Assembly (NCBI RefSeq): GCF_002979555.1
Contig: NZ_PCOZ01000001.1
Location: 186,001-250,000, forward strand
DNA: 64,000 bases
Reading direction: 5' to 3'
From: Pseudomonas sp. MYb60
GTDB lineage: Bacteria > Pseudomonadota > Gammaproteobacteria > Pseudomonadales > Pseudomonadaceae
Within the stretch, counting starts at the first letter, position 1. Every line of letters starts with the position of its first letter. Both the position numbers and the translations under genes were made by a program. The notes beneath the pieces were generated by a model. It saw nothing but the letters and a program-made list of their open reading frames with translations. It did not search any database and was not told the origin of the DNA. Shown piece after piece: positions 24,279-34,548 of the stretch.

Positions 24279-25838
24279 TCAATCCTGCAATTCGGTCTGG
24301 CGTTCGACAGGGTCGATCAGCACGGCTTTCTGCTGGCGCACCAGCAGGTCGAGGATCTCTTCCTGACGGTCGCCCAGCACGCCGTTGAAGCTGATGCCGC
24401 TGGATTTGGTCGGCGCCAGCATCGACACGCGGTACAGCTCCACGCTGAGCGGCGAGTCAATGGACAGCGGCCCGCTGCCGTTGCCGGCCAGTTCACCGCC
24501 GACCACGATCAGCGACACCTGGGCGTCGAACGGGTCGAGGGCGATGTCGCGGTCGGTGTCGGTCAAGTCTTTGATGTGGCCGTAGAGGCCAGTCAGCCCG
24601 TTGGCCATCGAGGTGTTTTCGTACAGCTTGATGTTCACGCTGTTGCGCACCCGGATACCGTGGCGACGGTTGGCAATCACCTTGTTGCCCCACAGCAGGT
24701 TGTCACCGCTCTCATAGAGGGTGATGCCGTCGGTGTGGTTGCGGTAGAACTCGTTGTCGGCCACGTAGTTATTGACGCTGTTACGGTCCAGCACCAGGCC
24801 CGACAGCTTGTTCTCGTAGCTGCGGTTGTTGAAGATGAAGCTGTCGTTCACTTCGCGGGAAATGATGATGCCGTGCTTCTTCTTGGTGCCGTACACGGTG
24901 TTGTCCGCGATGATCAGGCCGTGGGAACGGTCGTGGGGGTCAATGCCGTAGACGATGTTGTCTTTGTAGGTGTTGCTCTTGATCACAAAGCCTTCGGTCT
25001 CGTAGCAGTAGAAGCCGTACCACATGTCCGAGAACTCGGAGTCGATGATCCAGCCGGTCGGCTCGGAGCGCTTGAGCACCTTGGCCATGTTCGGCGTGTA
25101 CTGGGAAATACTCACCCCGTATGACTTACTGTTGGCGTAGCCAAAGCTGGCCATCTTGGTCTTGGAGATATAGGTCTCGGTGCCGCCCCAGGCCAGCAGG
25201 AACGGGCGGAACTCCTTGGCCGACTTGAACAGCGCCGGGCCGTTGGCCTTTTCGCTCCAGCCGGTGACCTTGGTGTCACGCACAAACAGCTGGCCGTCGT
25301 TGATCAGGAACGAACCGGCTTCCTGGGACAGGCGCAGCTCCTGGGTCTTCTTGTCGATTTCCAGGATGCCCTTGCGCCCGACCACGATCGGCAACTTGGC
25401 GATGAACACACCCGGCGACGTTTCGCTGAGGTACTGCTTGGGCACCTTGCCCAGCAGGTCCTTGAGGTTCATGTAGCCATCATCGATGAAGATCGCCTGG
25501 GGAATGCCGTGCTGGCGCACGACCCATTCGGCCATCTTGTTGTCACCGCCGATGAAGTCCTTGAGGGCGTCTTCCTGCATCATGCGGCGGATGCTGACCT
25601 TGCCCGGCTTGCTGCGCACGATCTTCTTCTCGATCGCCGCATCGGTGTAGCCCGACAGGTCAGGCAAGGCCGGCTTGGCCATCTCCAGCGGCGCGGTGGG
25701 CGGGCTGGAAATGGTGTAGGTCTTGGCCTGCTGCAGTTCCTTGGCGATGGTCGGCGCCTTTGTCGGCTGCGCGGTGCTGGCGAACGCTGTGGCACTGGCC
25801 ATCAGCATTGCGGCAACGAGCATGTGTTGAGATTTCAT
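24279..25838 (-). CDS. algG: Mannuronan C5-epimerase AlgG
   Basis: Periplasmic enzyme of 519 aa that turns D-mannuronate into L-guluronate in the polymer. Signal peptide MKSQHMLVAAMLMASATAFAS. The C-terminal half is a right-handed beta-helix with the catalytic motif YGIDPHDRSHGLIIADNTVY and later CASH-type turns (YRNHTDGITLYESGDNLLW). The ATG at 25838 follows GGGAG. It begins 15 bases after algE and abuts algX. Confidence 0.96.
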   Translation of the reverse strand: MKSQHMLVAAMLMASATAFASTAQPTKAPTIAKELQQAKTYTISSPPTAPLEMAKPALPDLSGYTDAAIEKKIVRSKPGKVSIRRMMQEDALKDFIGGDNKMAEWVVRQHGIPQAIFIDDGYMNLKDLLGKVPKQYLSETSPGVFIAKLPIVVGRKGILEIDKKTQELRLSQEAGSFLINDGQLFVRDTKVTGWSEKANGPALFKSAKEFRPFLLAWGGTETYISKTKMASFGYANSKSYGVSISQYTPNMAKVLKRSEPTGWIIDSEFSDMWYGFYCYETEGFVIKSNTYKDNIVYGIDPHDRSHGLIIADNTVYGTKKKHGIIISREVNDSFIFNNRSYENKLSGLVLDRNSVNNYVADNEFYRNHTDGITLYESGDNLLWGNKVIANRRHGIRVRNSVNIKLYENTSMANGLTGLYGHIKDLTDTDRDIALDPFDAQVSLIVVGGELAGNGSGPLSIDSPLSVELYRVSMLAPTKSSGISFNGVLGDRQEEILDLLVRQQKAVLIDPVERQTELQD

Positions 25839-25852
25839 CGCGCAGGCTCCCA

Positions 25853-27337
25853 TCAGAATTTCCACACCACATCGACGAATGCGCGGTGCATGTAGGAATC
25901 GACGTTGCTGCCATAGGCATCGCCCGGCTTGAACACGCCGGCACGAAAGCGCACCAGCGCCGACGGCTCGTCGATGGACTGGCTCAGCGCAGCCGGCAAC
26001 AGGCCCTTCTTGAAGTACTTGGTGACCACCAGGTCCATCTCCTGACCCAGGTCTTTCTTGCCGTCGGCCAGCGGCAGCGAGGTGCTGGCGATGATGTTGC
26101 CGGCGGTGTCGGTGGTGTTATCCAGCGCCGCGATACCGTTGCTGCTCACCGGCTTGTTGCCGTCCACACGCCAGAACTTGTGGTACACCAGGCTGGCGTC
26201 GTAGTCCTCGCGCAGCTGCCAGGAACCGAACAGGCTCATGGACTGCATGTTGTTCATTTCGCCACGGAAGGCTTCGCCGAAACGGTGCATGCGCGACTGG
26301 GTGCCGGTCCAGTTCGAGCGGTTGCTCTGCAGGCCGTTCTGTTCGTAGTCGGCGCTGGCACGGGCGTAGGCCGCACCCACTTGCCACTGCGGATCGAGGC
26401 GCAGGCGCACGCCGAGATCGGTGGCCCAGCCGCTCAGGTTGTCGCTGTTCTTGGCCTGGTCCGTGCGCGTGCCATCGGTTTTCAGCGCGTTGACTTTGTC
26501 GCGGTCGCCCTTCATGCCGGTGATGCTGGCCCAGTAGTTGACGGTGTTGGTGTTGCGCCAGTTGTACGCGTCGCTGTTGGCTTCGATGCCGAGCCAGGTC
26601 AGGTCGCCGTTCTCGCGCTTGTCCAGCGAGTCGGTGGGCACACCCGGTTCCGGGAAGTCGAGCTTGCCGTTGTCATGGGTGTGGTGGGCGCGCAGGCCGA
26701 TCCACTGGCCGGGCGTCCACTGGTAGGCGGCGTCGGCGTAGAGGTGCTGGCGGTCCTTGTCGACCGGGGCCAGTTCCTTGAGGTCGGTGCGGTATTCGCT
26801 GAAGCGTTCGGCAACGCCGACGTTGGCTTTGAGCAGGGTGGTGTCAAAGGTCCAGTTCAGCGCTTCGATGTTGGTGTCGCGCCATTGGCCGTCATCATTG
26901 CGCAGGCGCTGGCGACCGAATTTGAGGATCTCGCCAGGGTAGGGCGTGAAGCCGCTGTAGCCGACCCAGAACTCGCGCATGGCCAGGTAGTTTTTCTTGG
27001 TCTTGCGGTCGTCGTTGCTGGTCTGCTGGTTTTCGTCTTCTGACGACTGTTGCAGGGTGTCGGTCTCGATGATGTCGCTGGACACCACCGCCTGGCCCAT
27101 GGCGTAGGCACTCCACGCGCCGCTTTCACCGTAGATCCACGGGCGCACGTCGAGGCCGATGCCGTTGACGTCGCCGCCTTTTTGCGTGCCGAGGTCGCGG
27201 TCATCTTCGGACTGGGCGGTGGCCTTCACTTCCAGGCCGAAGTTCTTGGCTTCGGTCAGCGCGGCCAGGGTCGGGCACGACCACAGCAGGGCGAAGGTCA
27301 GGCCGATACCGGCCTTGACGAATGGGTTGAGCTTCAT
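25853..27337 (-). CDS. algE: Alginate outer-membrane export porin AlgE
   Basis: Outer-membrane beta-barrel of 494 aa through which alginate leaves the cell. Signal peptide [20 protein letters not shown] with cleavage near TLA-AL. The barrel shows alternating aromatic strands, long Asp/Asn/Lys-rich loops and a C-terminal Phe (VDVVWKF), the usual assembly signal. AlgE-type sequences: [20 protein letters not shown] and GQRLR-like strand [19 protein letters not shown]. Starts inside the algK stop (ATGA overlap 27334-27337) with GAGGAA upstream. Confidence 0.95.
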   Translation of the reverse strand: MKLNPFVKAGIGLTFALLWSCPTLAALTEAKNFGLEVKATAQSEDDRDLGTQKGGDVNGIGLDVRPWIYGESGAWSAYAMGQAVVSSDIIETDTLQQSSEDENQQTSNDDRKTKKNYLAMREFWVGYSGFTPYPGEILKFGRQRLRNDDGQWRDTNIEALNWTFDTTLLKANVGVAERFSEYRTDLKELAPVDKDRQHLYADAAYQWTPGQWIGLRAHHTHDNGKLDFPEPGVPTDSLDKRENGDLTWLGIEANSDAYNWRNTNTVNYWASITGMKGDRDKVNALKTDGTRTDQAKNSDNLSGWATDLGVRLRLDPQWQVGAAYARASADYEQNGLQSNRSNWTGTQSRMHRFGEAFRGEMNNMQSMSLFGSWQLREDYDASLVYHKFWRVDGNKPVSSNGIAALDNTTDTAGNIIASTSLPLADGKKDLGQEMDLVVTKYFKKGLLPAALSQSIDEPSALVRFRAGVFKPGDAYGSNVDSYMHRAFVDVVWKF

Positions 27338-28725
27338 AGGGATTCCTCGCCGTCTTCTTCTTCCAGGGCGTGCAGTTGCAACGTGCTCTGAGCCAGGGTG
27401 CCGCGCGCGGCCAGCTCCTGTTGCACCAGGCGTTGACCTTGAGCGCGTTGCTCAGGGGTCAGCGGCGCTTCGAGCTGCGTGGCCAGGTCATTGGCCTCTG
27501 GCGTGTCCTGGGCTTTAGCCAACTGGCTGAAGACATAGGCATTCAATGGGTCGGGCTTGGTGCCCTTGCCTTGGGAAAACAATTGAGCGATGGCGAAGTC
27601 GGCACTGTTCTGGCCGTTGCGCGCAGCGGTCAGCAAATGGTCCAGGGCCTTTTGCGAGTAGACCTGGCCCAGGTAGCCACGGCGATAGATCTGGCCGAGG
27701 TAGTAGTCGGCGGCGACTTCCTTGCCTTGGGCTTTCTGGAAGTGCGCTTCGGCGGCCTTGGCATCGGCCGGCACCCACTTGCCTTCGTAGTAGAGTTTGC
27801 CCAACAGCAGTTCGGCGCGCGGCTGGTCGGCAGCGCGGCCGTTGTCCAGGTACTTCATCATCTGGTCGACGTCGCCCAGTTCGGGGAAGTCGTAGAGCAG
27901 TTGCGCCAGGCTGACCCAGGACGCCGGGTAGCCAGGGGCAATTTTTTCCAGCAGGGCCTGGGCGGTTTTTTCGTCCGGGGTGCCGAGGGTGGCATCGCCG
28001 AGCACGCGGGCGACGCTGTCGACACGCTGCGCGGTGACGGTGCCACGGCTGTAGCCGGCTTCCATCTGCTTGAGCAGTTCGGCCTGTTTCTCCGGCTCGG
28101 CTTTTTTCTGGTAGACCGTGGCCAGCTCGACGTAGCAGATGTCGGTGCTGTTCAGCGCGGCTTTGCAGATGCGCTCCACATCATCCAGGTGCTGGTCGTA
28201 GGTGTCCTGGGTGCGATACAGCAGCACTTGGGCCAGGCCGGCTTCCGGGTAACCCGCCGCCTGCCATTGACTGATCTGCTGCTGGGCATTCACGTTCGGG
28301 AAGCTGTGCGGGTATTGCAGGTACAGCATGGCCAGCGGAATCAGGGTGTTGCCTTCGCCATTGGCAAAGGCTTTTTTCAGCAGGCCTTCGGCTTCGTGGT
28401 GTTCGGCTTCGGTGCTGCCGGGCTTGGCCACCAGCAGGCGACCGAGACGGGCCTGGGCGCGGGTCGAGGTGTCCGCCGCCGCACGGTAGGTGGCTTCGGC
28501 CTGCTTGATTTGCGCCGGATCGCGGGTGCCTACCTGGATATCGGCCAGACCCACTTGGGCCTCGCTGTAACCCAGGTCTGCCAGTTGCTGGTAATTCTGC
28601 TGCGCGGTGACAGTGTCGCCACGCTTCAGTGCTTCGTTAGCCAGGCGTTGGTCGGGCAGGCCGGCGCAACCGGCGAGGGCGATGGCCAGCGCCAGGGGCA
28701 CCGGCAGGTTTCGAAGGGCGCTCAT
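27334..28725 (-). CDS. algK: Alginate export lipoprotein AlgK (TPR/Sel1 repeats)
   Basis: Outer-membrane lipoprotein of 463 aa that localises AlgE and binds AlgX. Lipobox LAGC with Cys20. The rest is a right-handed superhelix of Sel1/TPR-like repeats, for instance [36 protein letters not shown] and [19 protein letters not shown]. Its ATG at 28725 lies two bases after the alg44 stop, and its stop overlaps the algE start by four bases. Confidence 0.94.
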   Translation of the reverse strand: MSALRNLPVPLALAIALAGCAGLPDQRLANEALKRGDTVTAQQNYQQLADLGYSEAQVGLADIQVGTRDPAQIKQAEATYRAAADTSTRAQARLGRLLVAKPGSTEAEHHEAEGLLKKAFANGEGNTLIPLAMLYLQYPHSFPNVNAQQQISQWQAAGYPEAGLAQVLLYRTQDTYDQHLDDVERICKAALNSTDICYVELATVYQKKAEPEKQAELLKQMEAGYSRGTVTAQRVDSVARVLGDATLGTPDEKTAQALLEKIAPGYPASWVSLAQLLYDFPELGDVDQMMKYLDNGRAADQPRAELLLGKLYYEGKWVPADAKAAEAHFQKAQGKEVAADYYLGQIYRRGYLGQVYSQKALDHLLTAARNGQNSADFAIAQLFSQGKGTKPDPLNAYVFSQLAKAQDTPEANDLATQLEAPLTPEQRAQGQRLVQQELAARGTLAQSTLQLHALEEEDGEESL

Positions 28726-28727
28726 GA

Positions 28728-29894
28728 TTAAAGGCCCGCAGCCATGGCTTTGTCGATCAGCCAGTTCAGCGAGGGGCCACGGTCGCTGGTCACTTCCACC
28801 GGGCGACCGGCGTAGGTGCTGTCCAGCGGTGCGTCAGGCTTGATCTGCACGCGGATGTCGGAGGACAGGTCGGCGCTGTTCAGGCTGGAGCTGCTGACGA
28901 TGGTGCCGGTGCGCAGTTGTTCTTCGTCGGCGACCTGGAAGCTCACCGGGGTACCCGGGCGCACGTCGGCGAACTGGCGATAGGTGAAGCGTGCTTCGAC
29001 ATTGGCCTGGCTGTTGCGCGGCACCAGTTGGAAGATCACGTCGCCTTTGCTGGCGTACTGACCGTCCGCCACCATTTGCTGGGCCACGACGCAATCGCAC
29101 GGCGAGGTCAGGGTGCCGGTCATCTGCTTGCCGAACAGCTCTTCGACCTTGGCCGGTGCCAATTGGTCTTCGTCCAGGTGACCCTTGAGGACGTCAAGCA
29201 TGCTGGTGCTGAAACTGGCGAGCGGTGCGCCCTTGGCGGCAATCGCATCGCCTTTGAGCAGGCTCTGAACGGTGCCGTCGCGCGGCATGGTCACGTTCAT
29301 CCCGGGCACACTCACCACGCCGGCCTGGGCGTGGCTGACGAAGTACATGCCGTACACCGACTTGAAGATGAACCCGAACGCTGCGAGGCCGACGATGAAG
29401 ATGCCGGCGCTAAAGGTCACCGCACGCAGGCGGCCAAACGCGGTCATGCCGCTGCCGCCGTCCTTGACCTTGCGCGCCTTGGTGAAGTTGTCGCGTTGCA
29501 GGGTGGCGAGCACGTCGCCCATGGTCACGATGTCACCCGACAGGTGCGAAGTGATCAGGTGGCGCAGGGTGGAAATATCCTGCGGTTCCAGGTTCTGGAA
29601 CTGGCAGCCGGCGCGGCCGGTCTGGCGGTCAAAGGAGCGGACTTGCAACTCCACGTCCATCGCCAGGCCGAGGTTATCGATCACAAACTGCAGGCGCCCC
29701 TTGTGCACTTCGCCGATGGTCAACGGCTGGGTCGAGGTGAAGGCCAGGCCACCGGCGGACAGGTCGATCACCCGGGCTTCGGTCGGCGTGCGGTCAGTGT
29801 TGAAGAAGCGCAGCTTGGCCGGGATTTTCACGCGGGCATGTTGGCGCTGGGCTTCGGATTCGTGGACAACGTTGACGTTTGCTTGGCTATTCAT
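28728..29894 (-). CDS. alg44: c-di-GMP receptor and polymerase subunit Alg44
   Basis: Inner-membrane protein of 388 aa that switches on alginate polymerisation when it binds c-di-GMP. The PilZ domain (residues about 14-120) has both ligand motifs: R17-Q-H-A-R21 and D44-L-S-A-G-G49. One membrane helix (TFSAGIFIVGLAAFGFIF, about 167-185) leads to a periplasmic HlyD-like domain (PGMNVTMPRDGTVQSLLKGD). All ligand residues are intact, so c-di-GMP control should operate. 36 bases after alg8. Confidence 0.96.
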   Translation of the reverse strand: MNSQANVNVVHESEAQRQHARVKIPAKLRFFNTDRTPTEARVIDLSAGGLAFTSTQPLTIGEVHKGRLQFVIDNLGLAMDVELQVRSFDRQTGRAGCQFQNLEPQDISTLRHLITSHLSGDIVTMGDVLATLQRDNFTKARKVKDGGSGMTAFGRLRAVTFSAGIFIVGLAAFGFIFKSVYGMYFVSHAQAGVVSVPGMNVTMPRDGTVQSLLKGDAIAAKGAPLASFSTSMLDVLKGHLDEDQLAPAKVEELFGKQMTGTLTSPCDCVVAQQMVADGQYASKGDVIFQLVPRNSQANVEARFTYRQFADVRPGTPVSFQVADEEQLRTGTIVSSSSLNSADLSSDIRVQIKPDAPLDSTYAGRPVEVTSDRGPSLNWLIDKAMAAGL

Positions 29895-29930
29895 GGTGTG
29901 TAGTTCCTAGTTAATTCAGGCTTGGCAGGG

Positions 29931-31412
29931 TCAGACCATCATCAGCAACACGGCGACGAAAATGCTGCCGGCGGAGAAGGTCATGGTCCGAGACGACCAG
30001 GTGTTGAACCAACGTTGAAAGCTGGCCAAATCGCGGGTCAGTTTGGTGTCCTGGCGGGTCCAGGACTGTTGATCAAGGCGGAAGAACACGTAGATCTTCA
30101 CCAACGCGCCCATGATCTGGTTGTAATAGAGAATCGCTGGATAGGCCGGGCCGATCGTGTGACCGGAGCACGACAGCAGCAGGGTCAGGATCAGACGGGT
30201 GATGCCGATCCACAGCAGGTAGGCGAGGATGAACGCGCCGCCGTACTTGAAGGTGGCGATGATTGCCACGGTCAGGCCGAGCAGGGAGGTCCACATCGAC
30301 ACGCGTTGGTCGAACAACACCACGCTGGTGAACAGCCCCAGGCGCCGTACACCCAGGCCCAGGGCGCGGGAGTTCTGGCGCAGGTTGTTGCCGTACCAGC
30401 GGAACATCAGCTTGCGGCTGGCCTTGATGAAGCTCTTTTCCGGCGGGTGTTCCACGGTGTTGATGGCGGCGTCAGGGACGTAGAAAGTGTCGTAGCCCAG
30501 GCGCATCAGGCTGAACCAGCTGGACTTGTCGTCGCCCGTGAGGAATTTGAAGCGACCCAGGCGCCAGTGTTGCAGCGAGTCGCTTTCCACGTCGGCGATG
30601 AAGCCGGGGTCAGTCACCACGCTGGCACGGAACACCGACATGCGACCGGTCATGGTCAGCACGCGCTTGGACAGGGCCATGGAGCACATGTTGATGTGGC
30701 GTTGGGCGAAACGCAGTTTGTGCCATTCGCTCATGATGTAGCCGCCGCGCACTTCGCAGAACTCGTTGGTTGTGAGGCCGCCGACGTTGCCGAACAGCTG
30801 GAACCACGGCACGGTCTTGCGTACCACTCCCTCGGCGAGCACGGTGTCGCCGTCGATCACGGCCACGACGGCGCGGTCATCCGGCAGGTGGCGGGAGATG
30901 GCGCGGAAGCCGAAGGCCAGGCCGTCACGCTTGCCGGTACCGGCGATACGAACAAAGTCGAGCTTCACGTGTTCCGGCGGGTTCATCTTCTCCCACAGGC
31001 TCTTGACCAGCAGCTCGTCGGACATTTCCACCAGTGAGCACACGACAGTGGTGGGGAAACCGCATTCGATGGCTTCGCGGATCACCGAGCTGTACACCTG
31101 GGCGGTGGTCAGCGCGTCGATGCGAAAACTGGTCACCATCAGGAATACGTGGGACGGATCGGCCGCCTTGCCCAGCTTGCGCACTTTGCGACGCAGGTGC
31201 GGGTAGACCACGTACAGGAACAACATGCCGCGAAAGAAATGCGTAGCACCCATCGAGTAGCGCCAGATACCCACGGCGCCAATCAGGAAAATAAAATTCT
31301 TCGACTCGGAGTCGAACGTGCTCGCCGGCAACAGCAGGGCGAGCCCCATCAGCAGGCTGAGGAAGAACAGCCAGCCGGCGGATTGCAGTAGGACATGTTT
31401 TAACTTGGACAT
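29931..31412 (-). CDS. alg8: Alginate polymerase, glycosyltransferase Alg8
   Basis: Inner-membrane GT2 enzyme of 493 aa that polymerises mannuronate from GDP-mannuronate. N-terminal helices ([33 protein letters not shown]), then the catalytic domain with [15 protein letters not shown] (DxD-like), [13 protein letters not shown] with TGDDKSSW and the QxxRW-like [10 protein letters not shown], then four C-terminal helices. ATG at 31412 follows GGAAG by six bases. A strong stem-loop sits in the 83-bp leader between algD and this gene. Confidence 0.95.
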   Translation of the reverse strand: MSKLKHVLLQSAGWLFFLSLLMGLALLLPASTFDSESKNFIFLIGAVGIWRYSMGATHFFRGMLFLYVVYPHLRRKVRKLGKAADPSHVFLMVTSFRIDALTTAQVYSSVIREAIECGFPTTVVCSLVEMSDELLVKSLWEKMNPPEHVKLDFVRIAGTGKRDGLAFGFRAISRHLPDDRAVVAVIDGDTVLAEGVVRKTVPWFQLFGNVGGLTTNEFCEVRGGYIMSEWHKLRFAQRHINMCSMALSKRVLTMTGRMSVFRASVVTDPGFIADVESDSLQHWRLGRFKFLTGDDKSSWFSLMRLGYDTFYVPDAAINTVEHPPEKSFIKASRKLMFRWYGNNLRQNSRALGLGVRRLGLFTSVVLFDQRVSMWTSLLGLTVAIIATFKYGGAFILAYLLWIGITRLILTLLLSCSGHTIGPAYPAILYYNQIMGALVKIYVFFRLDQQSWTRQDTKLTRDLASFQRWFNTWSSRTMTFSAGSIFVAVLLMMV

Positions 31413-31436
31413 AAGCATCTTCCGAAGGTGAAGGAG

Positions 31437-31483
31437 GTTCCAGGCGGCGCGCGCTGGGGATGGGAACGCGCGCCGCCTGGAAC
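31437..31483. promoter_or_regulatory. 17-bp perfect stem-loop between algD and alg8
   Basis: The arm GTTCCAGGCGGCGCGCG (31437-31453) is exactly complementary to 31467-31483, with a 13-base loop. On the transcript (minus strand) no U-run follows and the alg8 ribosome site lies only some 15-20 bases on. It therefore looks like a processing, stability or attenuation element rather than a plain terminator. Confidence 0.8.
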
Positions 31484-31495
31484 TTGCCGTTGCTG

Positions 31496-32812
31496 TTACC
31501 AGCAGATGCCTTCGGTGCGACCGGTTGCGCAGGTGGCCTTGGACATGAAGCCCACCAGGTCGATCACTTGCTTGCCGTGCGGTGCGTTCTGCGCCAGGGC
31601 GCGGAATTTCTCGTCGCGGTTGCCGAGGATGATCACGTCGGAGTTGTTGATCACATCATCGAAGTCCGAGTTGAGCAGGGACGACACGTGCGGGATCTTG
31701 CCCTCGATGTAGTCCTTGTTCGCACCGTGGACACGGGCGTACTCGACGTTGCTGTCGTAGATGCTCAGGTCGAAGCCCTTGCCGATCAGCATTTCCGCCA
31801 GTTCTACCAGCGGGCTTTCACGCAGGTCGTCGGTACCGGCCTTGAAGCTCAGGCCCAGTAGGGCGACTTTGCGTTTGTCGTGGCTGGAGACGATGTCGAA
31901 GGCGTTCTGCACCTGGGACTCGTTGCTGCGCATCAGCGAGTTGAGCAGCGGCGCTTCCACGTCCAGGGAACCGGCGCGGTAGGTGAGGGCGCGCACGTCT
32001 TTGGGCAGGCACGAACCACCGAAGGCAAAGCCTGGGCGCATGTAGTACTGGGACAGGTTGAGGGTTTTGTCCTGGCAGACCACTTCCATCACTTCGCGGC
32101 CGTCGACGCCGACAGCCTTGGCGATGTTGCCGATTTCGTTGGCGAAGGTGACCTTGGTGGCGTGCCACACGTTGCAGGTGTACTTGATCATTTCGGCAAC
32201 GGCGATGTCCTTGCGGATGATCGGCGCGTCGAGTTCTTCGTACAGCGACTGCAGGACATCGCCGGAGGCTTTGTCGAATTCGCCAATGACGGTCATCGGT
32301 GGCAGGTCGTAGTCGGCGATGGCCGTGGATTCACGCAGGAATTCCGGGTTGACCGCGACACCGAAGTCGACGCCGGCTTTCTTGCCGGAGCAGTCTTCGA
32401 GGATCGGGATTACCACGTTGGCTACGGTGCCTGGCAAGACGGTGCTGCGCACCACCACGGTGTGGCGGGTGGCTTTGTCACGCAGGACAAAACCGATTTC
32501 GCGGCACACGGCTTCGATGTAGTCGAGTTCAAGGTCGCCGTTTTTCTTGCTCGGCGTACCGACGCAGATCATCGACAGGTCAGTGTCACGGATGGCTTCG
32601 GCGAAGTTGGTGGTGCCGCGCAGTCGGCCAGTCTCGATACCCTGGCTCAACAGCTCGCCCAGACCGGGTTCAACGATGGGCGATTTGCCGGCATTGATCA
32701 GGTCAATCTTGTCCTTGGAGATGTCTACGCCAACCACTTCGTGGCCACGGGCAGACAGGCAACCGGCACATACTGCGCCAACGTAACCGAGACCAAATAT
32801 GCTGATGCGCAT
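31496..32812 (-). CDS. algD: GDP-mannose 6-dehydrogenase AlgD
   Basis: Cytosolic NAD-dependent four-electron dehydrogenase of 438 aa, the committed step to GDP-mannuronate. Rossmann motif [12 protein letters not shown] at residues 6-17, hinge and middle domain with [20 protein letters not shown], catalytic Cys268 in [12 protein letters not shown], and C-terminal domain with [20 protein letters not shown] at 32812 follows GAGG by eight bases; the upstream extension is leader. First gene of the alginate operon. Confidence 0.97.
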   Translation of the reverse strand: MRISIFGLGYVGAVCAGCLSARGHEVVGVDISKDKIDLINAGKSPIVEPGLGELLSQGIETGRLRGTTNFAEAIRDTDLSMICVGTPSKKNGDLELDYIEAVCREIGFVLRDKATRHTVVVRSTVLPGTVANVVIPILEDCSGKKAGVDFGVAVNPEFLRESTAIADYDLPPMTVIGEFDKASGDVLQSLYEELDAPIIRKDIAVAEMIKYTCNVWHATKVTFANEIGNIAKAVGVDGREVMEVVCQDKTLNLSQYYMRPGFAFGGSCLPKDVRALTYRAGSLDVEAPLLNSLMRSNESQVQNAFDIVSSHDKRKVALLGLSFKAGTDDLRESPLVELAEMLIGKGFDLSIYDSNVEYARVHGANKDYIEGKIPHVSSLLNSDFDDVINNSDVIILGNRDEKFRALAQNAPHGKQVIDLVGFMSKATCATGRTEGICW

Positions 32813-33297
32813 CGCATTTACCTCTTTGTCATTCAAGACTGTGTTAATCATGCCAATTAATGGCCGGAGTTCATGTTTGCAAGCGTCACTGATGCCACGA
32901 AAGTTGGGCGAATAGACGCCGACTTATCGCGTACAGGCATGTTGAATAACGAGTGACTAACTATTGCACTCAAGTTGTGCGCAACGTGGCCTTGTTATTG
33001 GGGCTTGCCCTGAAATGCAGCCAGCCTTCCTGGGAGAAGGGCCTGGCGCCAGTGCCGCAGGGCGCTGATAGAGGCGGTAAGCCTTTAAGTATCAATGCCT
33101 TGGGTTGTCTCACTGACCCATTAGGGGAAGCTTTGCCTTGGCCTTATAGGGAGAAGCAAATCATCCTTGTCGCCGCTCTTAACTAATCGGTTGGTAATAT
33201 GACCAATGAGTTAAAGTTTAATATGACAACTTCGCTACTTCCGTTGGTCCTTGTGTAAGTCATCTCCTACAGAAACAGAGAATTTCGTTACCGGTGG

Positions 33298-33324
33298 TAT
33301 GAGCCGTGGGTGAGGATGAAGTTC
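33298..33324 (-). promoter_or_regulatory. AlgU (sigma-22/RpoE-type) promoter of the alginate operon
   Basis: On the minus strand GAACTT (33324-33319), a 16-base spacer and TCATA (33302-33298) match the AlgU consensus GAACTT-N16/17-TCtgA. Transcription should begin near 33290, leaving a leader of roughly 480 bases. AlgU control of algD is established in Pseudomonas; here it is read from the motif. Confidence 0.72.
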
Positions 33325-33448
33325 CAGCCCGCTCATCCTGTTTCCGGAAATTTCTTGAAATATTGGCAAAGATGGCACTGGTACTATATTGATAGCACTT
33401 GCTATTTGGGCCTTTAGTTATGGGGAGTTGACGCGGGGAGATAGTTTT

Positions 33449-33482
33449 GTGCCACTAGTGTTTTAAAAAAGTGGTGCCACTA
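33449..33482. repeat. Repeated TGCCACTA motifs upstream of the algD promoter
   Basis: GTGCCACTAGTG and GTGGTGCCACTAT place two TGCCACTA copies 25 bases apart around an AT-rich TTTTAAAAAA core; CACTAGTG inside the first is a perfect palindrome. Located about 125-160 bp upstream of the AlgU -35 box, a place where activators of algD bind in relatives. The binder is unknown. Confidence 0.4.
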
Positions 33483-33583
33483 TGAAAAAAATTCAGAAAA
33501 GTCGAGTGAAAGAAACGTTAGGTTTGCGACAAGATGTTTTTTGACGCCAAAAAAATGGCTTTTTACTGGTTGCAACACGAACA

Positions 33584-33617
33584 AAATGTGGGAGGGTGCA
33601 GGCCCCCTCCCACATTT
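33584..33617. repeat. REP-type hairpin downstream of yaaA
   Basis: AAATGTGGGAGGGTGCAGG followed by CCCCCTCCCACATTT, a near-perfect inverted repeat of the GTGGGAGGGGG class. It lies 33 bases after the yaaA stop (minus strand) and can serve as its terminator. Confidence 0.75.
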
Positions 33618-33650
33618 GGATCTCATTGCCTGAAAGAGAAGGGCTTGGCT

Positions 33651-34430
33651 TTATTCCGGTGCGTGATCGCGCAGGAACACGAGGTTGTCCGGCTTGGACT
33701 GCTCGGCATTGAAGCGATACCCCTGCACGTCAAACTCCTTGAGCCTGGCCGGGTCGTTGATGCGCTCCTCGATCACGAAACGGCTCATCATGCCCCGAGC
33801 CTTCTTGGCGTAGAAGCTGATGATCTTGTACTGGCCGTTCTTGAGGTCCTTGAACTCGGTATTGATGATCCGCGCGTTCAGGGCAGTGCGCTTGACCGCC
33901 GAAAAGTACTCGTTGGACGCCAGGTTGAGCAGCACATCGTCACCTTGCTCGGCCAGCGCTTCGTTCAGCCATTCGCTGATGCGGGTGCCCCAGAAGGCAT
34001 ACAGGTCCTTGCCCCGGGCGTTGGCCAGTTTGGTGCCCATTTCCAGCCGGTACGGCATCATCAGGTCCAGTGGACGCAGCAGGCCGTAGAGGCCCGAGAG
34101 CATGCGCAGGTGGTCCTGGGCGTAGGTGAAGTCGTCTTCGCTGAAGGTCTGGGCATTGAGGCCGGTGTACACGTCGCCCTTGAACGCCAGCAGCGCCTGC
34201 TTGGCATTGGCGGGGGTAAACGCCGGGGTCCAGCTGCCGAAACGCGCGGCGTTCAGGCCGCCGATCTTGTCGGACACATGCATCAGTTCGCTGATCTGCG
34301 CCGGGCTGAACGCGCGCAGTTGCTCGATCAGCACCTGGGAGTGGTCCAGGAATTGCGGCTGGGTAAAGCGCTCGGTTGCAGGTGCGGTCTCGAAATCGAG
34401 GGTCTTGGCGGGGGAAATCACCGTCAGCAT
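33651..34430 (-). CDS. yaaA: Peroxide stress protein YaaA
   Basis: YaaA/DUF328 family protein of 259 aa; in E. coli it lowers free iron and DNA damage during peroxide stress. The N-terminus [17 protein letters not shown] is the family signature, followed by [59 protein letters not shown] and [11 protein letters not shown]. Length is normal. AGGAGA precedes the ATG. Divergent from the deacetylase gene. Confidence 0.93.
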   Translation of the reverse strand: MLTVISPAKTLDFETAPATERFTQPQFLDHSQVLIEQLRAFSPAQISELMHVSDKIGGLNAARFGSWTPAFTPANAKQALLAFKGDVYTGLNAQTFSEDDFTYAQDHLRMLSGLYGLLRPLDLMMPYRLEMGTKLANARGKDLYAFWGTRISEWLNEALAEQGDDVLLNLASNEYFSAVKRTALNARIINTEFKDLKNGQYKIISFYAKKARGMMSRFVIEERINDPARLKEFDVQGYRFNAEQSKPDNLVFLRDHAPE

Positions 34431-34548
34431 GAAGTCGTCTCCTTAAATCGTGCGGGGATTCTAGGGGCTTGGGCGGTTTGACTCCACCTATGATGGCGAT
34501 AGGCATGATCCGCTATGATGGCCGGTAACTCTGGAGGGGGAGACCCGT

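Larger units (their letters stand above)
32813..33650. other. algD-yaaA intergenic region (algD leader and promoter)
   Basis: About 840 bp without a convincing gene. From the algD side it holds a long 5' leader (about 480 bases), the AlgU-type promoter at 33298-33324, an AT-rich stretch with repeated TGCCACTA motifs at 33450-33481, and a REP hairpin at 33584-33617 that probably ends yaaA or marks the border. It is clearly lower in GC than the flanking genes, as expected for a region bound by many regulators. A 77-codon open frame at 32953-33186 (plus) lacks a ribosome site and family likeness. Confidence 0.7.

Noticed and set aside
32953..33186. 77-codon open frame in the algD leader region
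   Set aside because: No ribosome site, no family likeness, lies across a regulatory region.
33241..33249. CCGTTGGTC, eight of nine bases of an AlgR-type site
   Set aside because: It lies downstream of the predicted transcription start, and a single near-match of nine bases is not strong evidence.
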